A model generated the notes under the pieces. It saw only the letters and a list, made by a program, of their open reading frames with translations, had not been told where the DNA came from and ran no database searches. Positions 1 to 9,200 of a stretch of 15,731 nt of DNA are shown one piece after another. The stretch comes from Planctomycetota bacterium. GTDB taxonomy: Bacteria > Planctomycetota > Planctomycetia > Pirellulales > Thermoguttaceae. The stretch is taken from NCBI GenBank assembly GCA_018897395.1, contig JAHIKV010000333.1:1-15731 (forward strand), in the 5' to 3' direction. The stretch's first letter is position 1. Each line of letters opens with the position of its first letter. Both the position numbers and the translations under genes were made by a program.

Positions 1-97
1 GGTGAATACACCCGGGGGATACATCCGGTGAATACACCCGGGGGCAAGCAGTTTCACGCGGTCAACCCGGCCCGCCGTGTATTCACGGCGGGCTAAA
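1..97 (-). repeat. Palindromic repeat cluster, cut by the window edge
   Basis: Two direct copies of GGTGAATACACCCGGGGG lie at 1-18 and 27-44, 26 bases apart. A perfect 10-bp stem (70-79 with 84-93, loop TATT) follows, flanked by CTAAAT. Read on the minus strand, the order is ATTTAG, GCCCGCCGTG hairpin, spacer ending GCTTG, CCCCGGGTG hairpin. This is the same order as the element at 3193-3274, so the two are inverted relative to each other. The second hairpin here lacks its full outer arm and appears partly duplicated. It sits about 40 bases past the stop of the barrel gene but has no T-tract, so a terminator role is not supported. It is best seen as a dispersed bipartite palindromic element. 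Confidence 0.75.
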
Positions 98-133
98 TGA
101 ACTTTTTTCAGGACACGCTCCGAGGGACGCGAT

Positions 134-1378
134 TTACCGGTTGACGTCGAAGCCAATCGTCAGCCCGTTAAGAAATACGTCTTCTCGGTTGTCGGCCAAA
201 TTGAGTCCCATTGCGGGAACGGTGTAGTCGATCACGCTGGTCGCCCGGGCGATGCCGTCGATCCACATTCCCGACCAGCCTGCGTGGAAAGAGATGGAAC
301 GGGTGATTTGGTATCGCCCTTCCACTCGAAACTCGATTGCCGGCGACCACTCTCTTGCGTAAGCCGAGTGTGTAGCGGAGGTGGGGGCCATCGTCTTCGG
401 CTCGAAGGGTGGATAATAAGGGCCGGCAGCCGTGGGGATAGTGCCGGGATCCAAATTGGGGCCCATGTCCACTTTTTGATGGAAGTTCTGGTAGTTTAAC
501 CCGGCCAGGAAGCGGCCTTCGGTGGAAATCATCCACCGGCCTTGCTTTTTGAACCACCGCAACCCGATCTGCGGGCCGACAATGTGGTTCTCCGCGTCGG
601 TATCCCAGTAGCTGCCGGCCAGGTAGGACGGGACCGTCAAGCCCGCGGGACTGGCGCCGGTATGGACCCAAAAGTGTTCGTTGAACTCGAAGTAGCGGGC
701 ACCGAGGAATAGCTCAACTGTCCCGCCGGCGCGCCGGGTGAGGAAGCGATGCATGTAGTTCGCCTCCACGCCCCAGGTATCGATTTTCTTCTCGAGCAAA
801 ACATCGTAGAACGTGACCGGCAAGTCCCGAAACACCGGCGGCGAATGGATGGGAACGGTCGAAGTGTCATTTCTCACGTTGCCGTACAGCAGCCGCTCTC
901 CGAATGGCCCGAACGCCGGATCGTTGAAGACCATGTCCGCCGATTCGGCCGTGTAGTCCTGCAACTGGTCGCGGAGTTGGAAGATACTTACGAACCAGCC
1001 GTTGCGGTTCTCGATCCGACCGAAGTCGATACGGTTGCCCGCCCTGAATTGGTTGTCGAAAAGGGACGTGTCCAACGTGTTCGATTGAATCCGTGCATCG
1101 CTTTCCGTATCCAATGGGCCAGTCGGGTGAATACCGTAATAAACGGTCCGGGTACCGGGATACCCAACCGGATGAACCTCCGGCGGGGTAATCGACCAGT
1201 AGAGTCCATGAAACTGGAAGAAGTACCCCTCATTCGGTTTTGGATCGCCTCCGTATGTGCTTATGTCCGCCGGGGCAAAGATCTGAAACCCCCCTAGTCC
1301 CTGCCCATGAGTCGGCGCCGCCAACAGGAGAAGCAGTAATCCAATGGTCACGTATGTACTGGTGCGGTTGAACGGCAT
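134..1378 (-). CDS. BBP7-like outer-membrane beta-barrel protein
   Basis: This is a secreted protein of about 414 residues that resembles the BBP7 family (DUF1551), an outer-membrane barrel family expanded in planctomycetes; no substrate is known. Starting at 1378 gives MPFNRTS, then a hydrophobic run TIGLLLLLLAAP and a likely cleavage site near THGQG. An AAGGTGG box lies 9 bases upstream of this start. The in-frame ATG at 1411 would add 11 residues before the signal peptide and has only a distant GGAAGG, so I prefer 1378. The body alternates short polar and aromatic strands (for example YFFQFHGLYWSI, GPQIGLRWFKKQGRW), as expected for a barrel. It ends LNGLTIGFDVNR, the kind of strand that closes BBP7 proteins. 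It is divergent from the TIGR03032-like gene and appears to be transcribed alone. The family call rests on pattern recognition; the barrel and secretion are well supported. Confidence 0.82.
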   Translation of the reverse strand: MPFNRTSTYVTIGLLLLLLAAPTHGQGLGGFQIFAPADISTYGGDPKPNEGYFFQFHGLYWSITPPEVHPVGYPGTRTVYYGIHPTGPLDTESDARIQSNTLDTSLFDNQFRAGNRIDFGRIENRNGWFVSIFQLRDQLQDYTAESADMVFNDPAFGPFGERLLYGNVRNDTSTVPIHSPPVFRDLPVTFYDVLLEKKIDTWGVEANYMHRFLTRRAGGTVELFLGARYFEFNEHFWVHTGASPAGLTVPSYLAGSYWDTDAENHIVGPQIGLRWFKKQGRWMISTEGRFLAGLNYQNFHQKVDMGPNLDPGTIPTAAGPYYPPFEPKTMAPTSATHSAYAREWSPAIEFRVEGRYQITRSISFHAGWSGMWIDGIARATSVIDYTVPAMGLNLADNREDVFLNGLTIGFDVNR

Positions 1379-1462
1379 AGCTTGTGTCCACCTTGATCTG
1401 CGCCCAATCATGGACGTACCCCAAACCTTCCAACGAGGCGGGCCTACGTTCCAGTCGTGACG

Positions 1463-1490
1463 ATAGTATCGGATGTAACGGTCGCGTCAG
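1463..1490 (-). promoter_or_regulatory. Possible promoter of the barrel gene
   Basis: On the minus strand a CTGACG box (1485-1490) is followed after 16 bases by TACTAT (1463-1468), each matching the sigma-70 consensus at four of six positions. Transcription would start about 75 bases before the preferred start codon at 1378. Motif matching only. Confidence 0.25.
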
Positions 1491-1797
1491 TTGAGTAAGA
1501 AAGGGAAAGCCTGAGGAAAAATACCGACAAAACCACTCTTTTGGTAGGGAGAGTGTGGTAATTACGGCCCGAGGATACGTTGGAACGTCTCCCTAAACTG
1601 GTTCGCCCAATGGTTCTGGCATTAGTGGCTCAGCCCCCTCGTTTGGTGTGGCTAACGAACGGGCAAGAATGCCATTTGCTTGACATTATGAGGGACGGCA
1701 ATCAAGATAAATGGAATAGTATGCGTGGACTGCGCGAGAAGAGAGGAGTCTTGCGTCGAACCATCCTGGTTTGGGGCCGGCCCCACCAACTTTCCAT

Positions 1798-1827
1798 TTG
1801 ACAAACTCGTCGGAATTCGTTTAAGAT
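1798..1827 (+). promoter_or_regulatory. Candidate sigma-70 promoter for the TIGR03032-like gene
   Basis: A perfect TTGACA (1798-1803) is followed after 18 bases by TAAGAT (1822-1827), which matches four of six -10 positions. Transcription would begin near 1834, giving an 80-100 base leader. It is the best plus-strand promoter match in the divergent spacer and is correctly placed for the gene starting at 1913. No experimental support. Confidence 0.45.
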
Positions 1828-1912
1828 GAAAGGCGTCGTGCGGTACTATGAGTGACGGCTGGGCATCGAGAGGAGTCGTCGGCTCGAACCTCCACGCGAC
1901 AAATACGGAAGT

Positions 1913-3160
1913 ATGGGAAGTCAGGCCGCGATGCACGATCCGGTTGCCGTCGCTTGTTCGACGACGCCGGGTTTCCGAGAATGGTTAGCCGGCGCCGACG
2001 GTGCGATCGTGGTCTCTACATACCAAGCCGGCAAGGTGGCCTTGATCGGCTGGGACGGCCGCCAGGTCACTCTTCTGATGCGCCAGTTCGACAAGCCGCT
2101 TGGACTGACGGCTTCCGGCAATCGAATTGTTCTGGCCGCGCGGCACGACCTCTGGGTGTTGGCCAACTCGCCGCCGCTGGCATACGAATATATCGAGGAC
2201 CAGCCGGGGCGATACGACGCGATTTTTTTGCCGCGGGCAACCTATCACACCGGCGATCTTCACGTGCATGACGTGGCAATCCTCGACGATGAGATTTGGC
2301 TGGCGGCCACGCGGTTTTCTTGTTTGGCCAAATTGAGTTTCGATTTCAGTTTTACTCCGGTATGGAAGCCCCGGTTTGTGACGGACATAGTGCCCGAGGA
2401 CCGGTGCCATCTTAATGGGATAGCCGTGCGCGACGGCCGGCCGCGGTACGTGACGGCATTGGGAACCACGGACGAAGCTGGGGCGTGGCGCGAACGGAAG
2501 GCTACCGGAGGCGTGTTGATCGACGTCGAGACCGACGAGATCGTGCTCGACGGTTTGGCGATGCCTCATTCGCCCCGCTGGCACGACGGACGGCTTTGGA
2601 CGCTCAACTCCGGCGCCGGCGAGTTGCTGGTGGTGGACGAGCAAAGCGGCCGGGCGGACGTCGTGTGCCGTTTGCCGGGGTATCTCCGCGGCCTCTGCTT
2701 CCGCGGCCCATACGCGCTGGTGGGGTTGTCGAAGATCCGCGAGCGGCACATTTTCGGCGGGCTGCCCGTGCAACAACAATACGAAAAACTTCTCTGCGGC
2801 ATCGCGGTGGTGGACGTTCGCAACGGCCGGCAGGCGGGACTCTTCGAGTTCACCGCCGGCTGCGAGGAACTGTACGACGTTCAGTTCCTACCCGGCGTCC
2901 ATCGGCCGACGATCCTGAATTTGGAAAAACCGGCGGCGCGACAGGCGATTACCAATCCCGAATCGTGTTATTGGCTGCGGCCGAGCAACGAGCTTCGGGA
3001 ACCGCCCCGCGCGGAAGGGGACAGGTCCGATTTGCCGCATAGCGGCCCGAAGGGTGCTTCGCACAAATCGGACCTGTCCCCCTTTGTCGTCGAGGGCCGT
3101 CAAGGAGACGCTTCACTGGCCGGAGAACGGGCCGGCCGGCTACAACCATTGGAAACGTAA
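1913..3160 (+). CDS. TIGR03032-like (DUF4915) beta-propeller protein with a repeat-derived C-terminus
   Basis: Residues 10 to about 365 match what I know of the TIGR03032 family, a conserved family of unknown function with propeller-like sequence. Landmarks are STYQAGK (about 35-41), CHLNGIAV (C165), MPHSPRWHDGRLWTLNSG (about 217-234), GPYALVGLSKIRE (from about 265) and the closing CYWLRPS. No signal peptide is seen, so it is probably cytoplasmic. The ATG at 1913 has GGAAG only one base upstream. An in-frame ATG at 1931 has GGGAAG (1915-1920) ten bases upstream and may be the true start; the family region begins after both. Past residue 368 the frame enters the palindrome at 3017-3081, so the last 47 residues are not family sequence and the original ending seems lost. 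It may be co-transcribed with the giant gene 138 bases downstream. Confidence 0.83.
   Translation: MGSQAAMHDPVAVACSTTPGFREWLAGADGAIVVSTYQAGKVALIGWDGRQVTLLMRQFDKPLGLTASGNRIVLAARHDLWVLANSPPLAYEYIEDQPGRYDAIFLPRATYHTGDLHVHDVAILDDEIWLAATRFSCLAKLSFDFSFTPVWKPRFVTDIVPEDRCHLNGIAVRDGRPRYVTALGTTDEAGAWRERKATGGVLIDVETDEIVLDGLAMPHSPRWHDGRLWTLNSGAGELLVVDEQSGRADVVCRLPGYLRGLCFRGPYALVGLSKIRERHIFGGLPVQQQYEKLLCGIAVVDVRNGRQAGLFEFTAGCEELYDVQFLPGVHRPTILNLEKPAARQAITNPESCYWLRPSNELREPPRAEGDRSDLPHSGPKGASHKSDLSPFVVEGRQGDASLAGERAGRLQPLET
3017..3081. repeat. REP-like T-shaped palindrome inside the 3' end of a gene
   Basis: GGGGACAGGTCCGATTTG (3017-3034) is perfectly complementary to 3064-3081. Between the arms are two small hairpins: CCGC-ATA-GCGG (3035-3045) and CGAAG-GGTG-CTTCG (3048-3061). 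Folded, the 65 bases give an 18-bp stem topped by two short arms. Such compact, multi-hairpin palindromes are typical of REP-type elements spread by REP-associated tyrosine transposases. No transposase lies in this window. The element is read through in frame by the TIGR03032-like gene. Confidence 0.8.
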
Positions 3161-3192
3161 GCATAAGGGCGAGGGGAACCGGAAATTATCCC

Positions 3193-3274
3193 ATTTAGCC
3201 CGCCGTGAATACACGGCGGGCCGCGTGGAAGGTAATAAAACGCTTGCCCCGGGTGTATTCACCCGGGGCTAAAT
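3193..3274 (+). repeat. Bipartite palindromic element before the giant gene
   Basis: The element runs from ATTTAG to CTAAAT, so its ends are inverted copies of each other. It holds two perfect 10-bp hairpins: GCCCGCCGTG/CACGGCGGGC (3198-3207 with 3212-3221, loop AATA) and GCCCCGGGTG/CACCCGGGGC (3246-3255 with 3260-3269, loop TATT). About 24 bases separate them. The same pair, inverted, occupies 1-97. The second stem ends only 14 bases before the Shine-Dalgarno box (AGAAGGA, 3284-3290) of the giant gene, so it lies in the leader of any transcript that starts upstream. Confidence 0.8.
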
Positions 3275-3298
3275 TGAGCTGTAAGAAGGACGATAGTC

Positions 3299-6200
3299 AT
3301 GTCTCTGTTGCAAATGTCGAAGAATCGAAAAGTGGGTTCCACCTGGGGGCGCATCCGCGACTCCTTCTTCCACGCCGAGCGGCGTCGTCACGGCGAGCGG
3401 AAAAACCGCCGCCTGCGGATCGACCAGTTGGAGGAAAGGACGCTGTTGTCGGTCTCGCCCGTGAACCCCTATGATGTGCTGGTCAATCAGGCCATCATCA
3501 CTGCGCAAACCACGTTGCCCGCGCAGTCGGTCGCCGTGGACCACGACGGCGACTTCGTGGCGGTCTGGTCTCGCGTGGACCCGGTGCTCGACGTGAACGG
3601 CAACCCGGTCATCGACCCGCTCACCGGCGGCGCAATGACGGACGAGAACGTCTACGCCCGATACTTCACCGACGAAGTGCAGCGGATCGTGCTGCCCGAG
3701 GGGGTGCTGGACAACGCCCCCGGCAACCAGCAGTACGCGAGATTCTCGTTCCTCTACGGCGGCAACGAGGTGCAAAAACTCACGATCTCGACCGTCACCC
3801 CGTCGCTGGGGAACGCGCCGGCGCAGGTCGTCGGGACGTTCTCGCTGTGGTTGGACGTCAACGGCGACGGCGTGCAGGACCTCGGCGAGGTGACGGCGGC
3901 GATCAATTTCAATGAGACGGCGTTCAACTCGGGCGATCCGGCGACGGACCCGGCCTTGTTGATCCAGGCCGCGCTGCGCGACTTGGCCGCCGTTTCGCCC
4001 GACAGCGCCGCTCTGGCCGACGCGGTCGTCGTGGGCATCAACTCGCAAGAATACTTGATCAATTTCGGCGACGCCTCCGGCGGCCAGGACCAGCCGCAGT
4101 TGAACGTGGTGGCGCCGGCCTTCGTCCGCGGGTTCCTGCCGGCGGTGCAGACCTCCACCGTGCGCGATCCGGTCCAGATCGGCGTGACGGCCATCGGCGA
4201 CCCGAACATCGCCATCTCTCCCACCACTCCGGCGTTGACGGCCACGGCCATCGAGCAGGCGTTCATTCAGACCACTCAAAACTTCTATTACGGCCCGATT
4301 TTCCAGGGCGAGATGCCGGCCGATCTGTTCGGTCCCTCCGTCATGCGCACGGCCGTGCCGAAGGTCTCGGTGGTGTCGGTGAAGACGGCCGACGATCCCC
4401 TTGGGCTACGGACCTTCGACATCACGTTCATCGGCGATGCGGGAAAGAAGGACCATCCCCCGCTGGTAATCGAGGCGGGATCGGTGCTGGATGAAAACGG
4501 AACCGCCCTGACCACGGAGGACATTCTGGCGGCGACCATGAAGGAGCCGACCGCCGAGTTCCGGGTGAATCCCGAGGAGCCGGACAACCCCTTCACGCCG
4601 CTGCCGGACAAGTTTGCCCAGACGGCGCCGGCCGTGGCCATGGACGCCGACGGCAGCTTTATCATCGTCTGGCAGGGCCAGGTCCCCGACGGAGAGAATT
4701 ACGGCACCGTCACGGACGTCTTCGCCCGGCGGTTCCAGCCGGTGGGGATCGTGGACCCCGGCGATCCCGTCCTCGGGCTGAGCATCTGGAAAGCGGACAT
4801 GAATTATGACGGCGTGGTCGATGATCTCGATCCGCAGATCCAGGGCGTCCGGCCGGTGGAGACCCCCATTCCTTATACCTTCTTGGTCCCGGACGCCTAC
4901 CAGGTGCCCGGCGACGTCTACACGTTCCGCGTGAACACGATCACGGCCAACGCCCAGGGCAATCCCCACGCGGCCATGGACTCCAAGGGCAATTTTGCGA
5001 TCTCGTGGTCGGACAGCGGGCAGCCCATCAGCTTCTTCAACAATATCATGGCGCGGCGGTTCAGCCACGACGGCACGCCGCTGGAGGCCGTCGAGGTGCG
5101 GGTCAACGCGGTGGACACGGACGTACACGACAATTCCTTCGTGGCCATGAGCGAGGACGGCCACACCCTGGTGACCTGGGAACACAACATTATGGGCACC
5201 CCAGTCGTAGACGCCAAGCTCTACGACGCCGACGGCCGCATAGCCCGCGACCAGTTCCGGGTCGTGGCTGGCGCAAACGGCCCGACCGCCGCGTTCAATG
5301 AGATCAACGACTACGTGATCCAGTGGACTCAACTCCGTGACATAGACAACCTCATCACTAACGGCCTGCTGCGGAGCGGCATCTACCTGCGGCAGTGGAG
5401 CATCAACGGGACGACCATTCGCAATCCGGACGGATCCGACGTCCGCGTCAACAGCGCCAGCTTGAATCCGGACACGAACACCACTTGGCCATACATCCAG
5501 ACCAACGGTCAGGTGGTGTTGGACGCCGACGGCGATCTGACGGTGATCTACCAGGGCTTCGGCCCGGACGTGGCCCAGAACGCCACCTCCGGCCGCGCCA
5601 CGGCGCTGCTGCAGGCGATACTGCGCCTGCCGGAGAACGCGGACCTGATAGCCGCATGGCCCTACTTGGGAAGCCCTATGTTTAGACTGCCGGTACCACC
5701 TCCGTTTATGGGACCGGGCGGTAACACCGGCGGCGACACCGACGGCGTGATCGAAGAAGCGTTGATCCTGGCCTCGAATGCCGGGTTCACCGACGAGCAA
5801 CTCGGACGCTTCAACGCCATCATGAACGGCATAGTCGGTCTGGTGCGCGGCGAGGCCAACGGCATCATGTATTCGCAGTTCGACGCCGACCCGCGTATCC
5901 ACCCGAACGCCCTCTCCAGCGACAACATCGTCAACGCCCTGCGCGACGGAAACAACCAGCGGGTAATTATTGCCCTCTTTAGGGGCATCACGGACGGCGA
6001 CTTCGACGTTCTCATAGTCAACGGGACTACCGGGCAGCAAGAGGTCGTCACCATCGAACCGGCATACCTCTTCGGTGTCATCGAGCCCATCGGGACCATC
6101 CAGCGCATCGACAACGCCCTGGAGGAAGCCGTCGACGAAGTGGGCATCAACTGGCCGGAGCCGATGTTCGAGGGCCCCATCGACGTCCGATTGATGGGGG

Positions 6201-9200
6201 AAATCAATGATCGAGCGGGAACCTATTGGGACGTGGGCGGCGCCGGCGCCCCCTGGTACTTCTACGAAGTGACCTTCCAGGGCGAGGTCCACGACACGCC
6301 GATGAGGCTTGTGCTGATGGGCAGCAGTCTGATGGTGGACGACGTCCCCGCGCCGCCCCCGGTGATATTCCCTCACACGGGGGCCAGCGCGGGTACGCCG
6401 CAGTACAACGCCTCGATCGGCATGACCCCCGACGGCGATTTCACGATCGTCTGGACGCAGACCGAATTGAATTCCATGGGCAGAGGGACGAACCAGAACA
6501 TCTACTACCGCAGGTTTGACGAAGGCACGGACACCGCCGGTCCAACCGTGGCGGGAATCTACGCCCCCAGCGGCCAACTCATCGACGACAACACCACTGT
6601 CTATTCCGCCAACGGACTCCGGCACATCGTCGTCTCGCTGACCGAGGCGATGTACGACAACGCCGCCCACACCGGCGATGCGGTGACCAATCCGGCCAAT
6701 TACCGCCTGCTGTTGAATGGCGTGGAGGTCACCAACGCCGTCGTCAAGGTCGAGTACGGGATGAATCGGGCGGCCGACTTGGCCCGCACGGCGGAATACG
6801 CCGACCTGAATCCGCTGCCGGTCAATCGTTGGGAAATCATTGTCACGGTCGACGCCAACGGCCTGCTGCCCGGCACGCCCACAATGGGCACGGGCAACTA
6901 CACGCTCGAGCTGCTGACCCCGGTAACGCCGACGCCGACCAATCCGATCGGCCGCAACGGCTTGCGCGACAAGTCGGGGAACCCCTTGGGGCATACCGGC
7001 TTCCAGGTGGGCGGCGCGAACGCCACCGTTAATTTCACGGTGGTGGTCGTCGGCCAAACCCCCGGCGCGGGAATCGAGTTTCTGGTAAACGACACCACCG
7101 CCGGCGTGCAGACGACCGGCGCCGCATACAGCGTGGCCCCCGGCCAACAGTTCAATTATCGCACCGTGGCCGTGGACCACGACGGCGACTTCGTCGTGGT
7201 CTGGGTAGGCTACGGCCAGGACGGCGACACGAATCCGACCCTGCCGGGCGGCGGCGTCAATCCTAATTTCGATCCCAGCGCCGCCACCAACGCCGGCGTT
7301 TACATGCAGATGTTCGACCGGAACAACAACCCCCTGACGTCCGAGACGTCGGTCAACACCTACACCAAGGGCAACCAACTCGACTGCGCGGTGGCCATCG
7401 ACGCCGACGGCGACTTCGTGGTCGTCTGGGCCGGCCAGGGCCAGGACGCCGACGGCAGTTGGGGCATCTTCGGCCAGCGTTTCGACTCGATGGGGCGGAA
7501 GCTCGGCGGCGAGTTCCAAGTCAACACCACCACCATCGGCGATCAGGTCGCGCCCGGCGTGGCCATGGACAGCTACGGCAACTTCGTCGTGACTTGGGCC
7601 AGGAGGGGACAACTCGGCAGCGATTACTTCAACGAGATTTGGGCCCAGGTGTTCGACTCGGAGGGAGTAAAGACCTCCAGCGAGTTTCGGGTAAGCGCGT
7701 GGAACGTGGAGGACCCCGACGAAGCGCGCCCCGTGGTCGCCGTCAGCGACGTCGGCACCTTCGTCGTGGTCTGGTCCTACGTGTCGAACCGCATCAACGG
7801 CGTTGTCACCGACACCTTTCTGGCGGCGAGATTGTTCGACATGACGGGCACTCCGCTGACCGCCGTCTTCCAGCCGAACACCACCACGGGCGGAGCGAAC
7901 GACCCCTTGGTGCGCAGCGCCCGCAACGCCCAGGTGGCCATGGAACGGGACGGGTTCTTCATCGTCGTCTGGGAGGCGTACGATGACAACTTCGGCGACT
8001 ACGACATTCGCTACCGCCTGTATGACCACGACGGTACGGCAAGGACCGGGGAGGCGCAAGCCAACATTGAGCCCCCTGCTAACGCGCTGACCTACATCTA
8101 CTACGCCGGCGACCAACTCAATCCGTCGGTCGCCGTCGACGCCGACGGCGACTTCGTGATCACCTGGAACGGCAACGGCGCCGAGACGAATCCCGTCAAC
8201 TCCTCGGATTTCTTGAGCCTTGCCAACGCCGACACGCAGGGCGTGTGGTTCCGCAAGTTCAATCCCCACGGTGGGAACAGCAGTACGCAGCTTCGGGCGA
8301 ACCTCACCCAGTGCGGATACCAGGGGTTGGCCAGCGTGGGCATGACCACCGCCGGCGACTTCGTCGTCGCGTGGGGCGGCAACGGGTACGGCGACAACCA
8401 GGGCGTTTACGCCGTCCGCATGGACGAGCCGAGCGACACGGCCGGGCCCATGGTGACCGACTTCCTGTTGCCCGACGGCACCCCGGTCGCCGTCTCCGGC
8501 CAGATCACCCAGCCGCTCTACGCCGTCGTGGTCAGCTTCGACGAGGAGTTGCTCGACAACGTCGCCCACACCGGCGACGCCGCGACCAATCCGGCCAACT
8601 ATGCCCTGCTGATCGACGACGTGGAGATCGTCGGCGGCATCAGCCAGGTATTCTACGGCTTGGACGAGGCATACGAACTCAGCCCTGAATACGGACTGAG
8701 CGCGCAGCAGACGAACAAGTATCAGGCAGTGCTGGTCGTCGACGCCAACGGCGCGGCCGGGGGCGTCGAGGCATTGACCAACGGCCGATACCGGATCGTC
8801 GTCAAGAATTCCCTCCGCGACAAGGCCGGCAACCCGCTGCTGAGCACCGGCCAGGATCCCAACGGCTTCACGATTTCCGGCGTGATCCACGTCACAGTGC
8901 CCACCGGGCAAGAGACCTGCGTCAGCGACGGCCAGAACCAGGTTCCGCCCCAGGGGCAGCACACCTACGCCACGACCGCCGACGCCGTGGCCGCCGACGC
9001 CGACGGCGACTACGTGGTCGCCTGGACCGACGCCACCTCGGGCCGTCAAGGCGTGTGGATCAAGATGTACGAGCAGACCGCGACGCTCGAAACCGACGGG
9101 ACCCGGACGACGTCGGTCGTCGCGGGCAACGAAATTCGCGTCTCCTCGGACGCCACCGCCAGCGACATCTCGGTTGCCCGCGACATAGACGGCGATTTCG

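Larger units (their letters stand above)
1412..1912. other. Divergent intergenic spacer without a convincing gene
   Basis: This 500-base spacer separates the barrel gene from the TIGR03032-like gene. Short open frames exist on both strands (about 1580-1801 and 1652-1936), but neither shows a recognisable fold, a signal peptide or the codon bias of the neighbours. The spacer is visibly richer in A and T than the genes. Possible promoters lie at 1463-1490 (minus) and 1798-1827 (plus). A further TTGACA at 1680-1685 has a poor partner (CAAGAT after 17 bases). A weak imperfect hairpin (CACTCT at 1534-1539 with AGAGTG at 1550-1555) is present. I see nothing else. Confidence 0.6.

Noticed and set aside
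1..44. Two direct 18-base repeats 26 bases apart, considered as the start of a CRISPR array
   Set aside because: The spacer is only 8 bases, and the units are halves of the palindrome seen at 3246-3269. They are a partial duplication of a dispersed element.
1580..1936. Possible small genes in the divergent spacer on either strand
   Set aside because: No family resemblance, poor start context, and a composition unlike the neighbouring genes.
3054..3272. A plus-strand frame reading ETLHWPENGPAGYNHWKRK that could be a lost ending of the TIGR03032-like gene
   Set aside because: It is tempting because it follows the inserted palindrome, but I cannot show that this stretch belongs to the family, and the frame continues into a repeat element.
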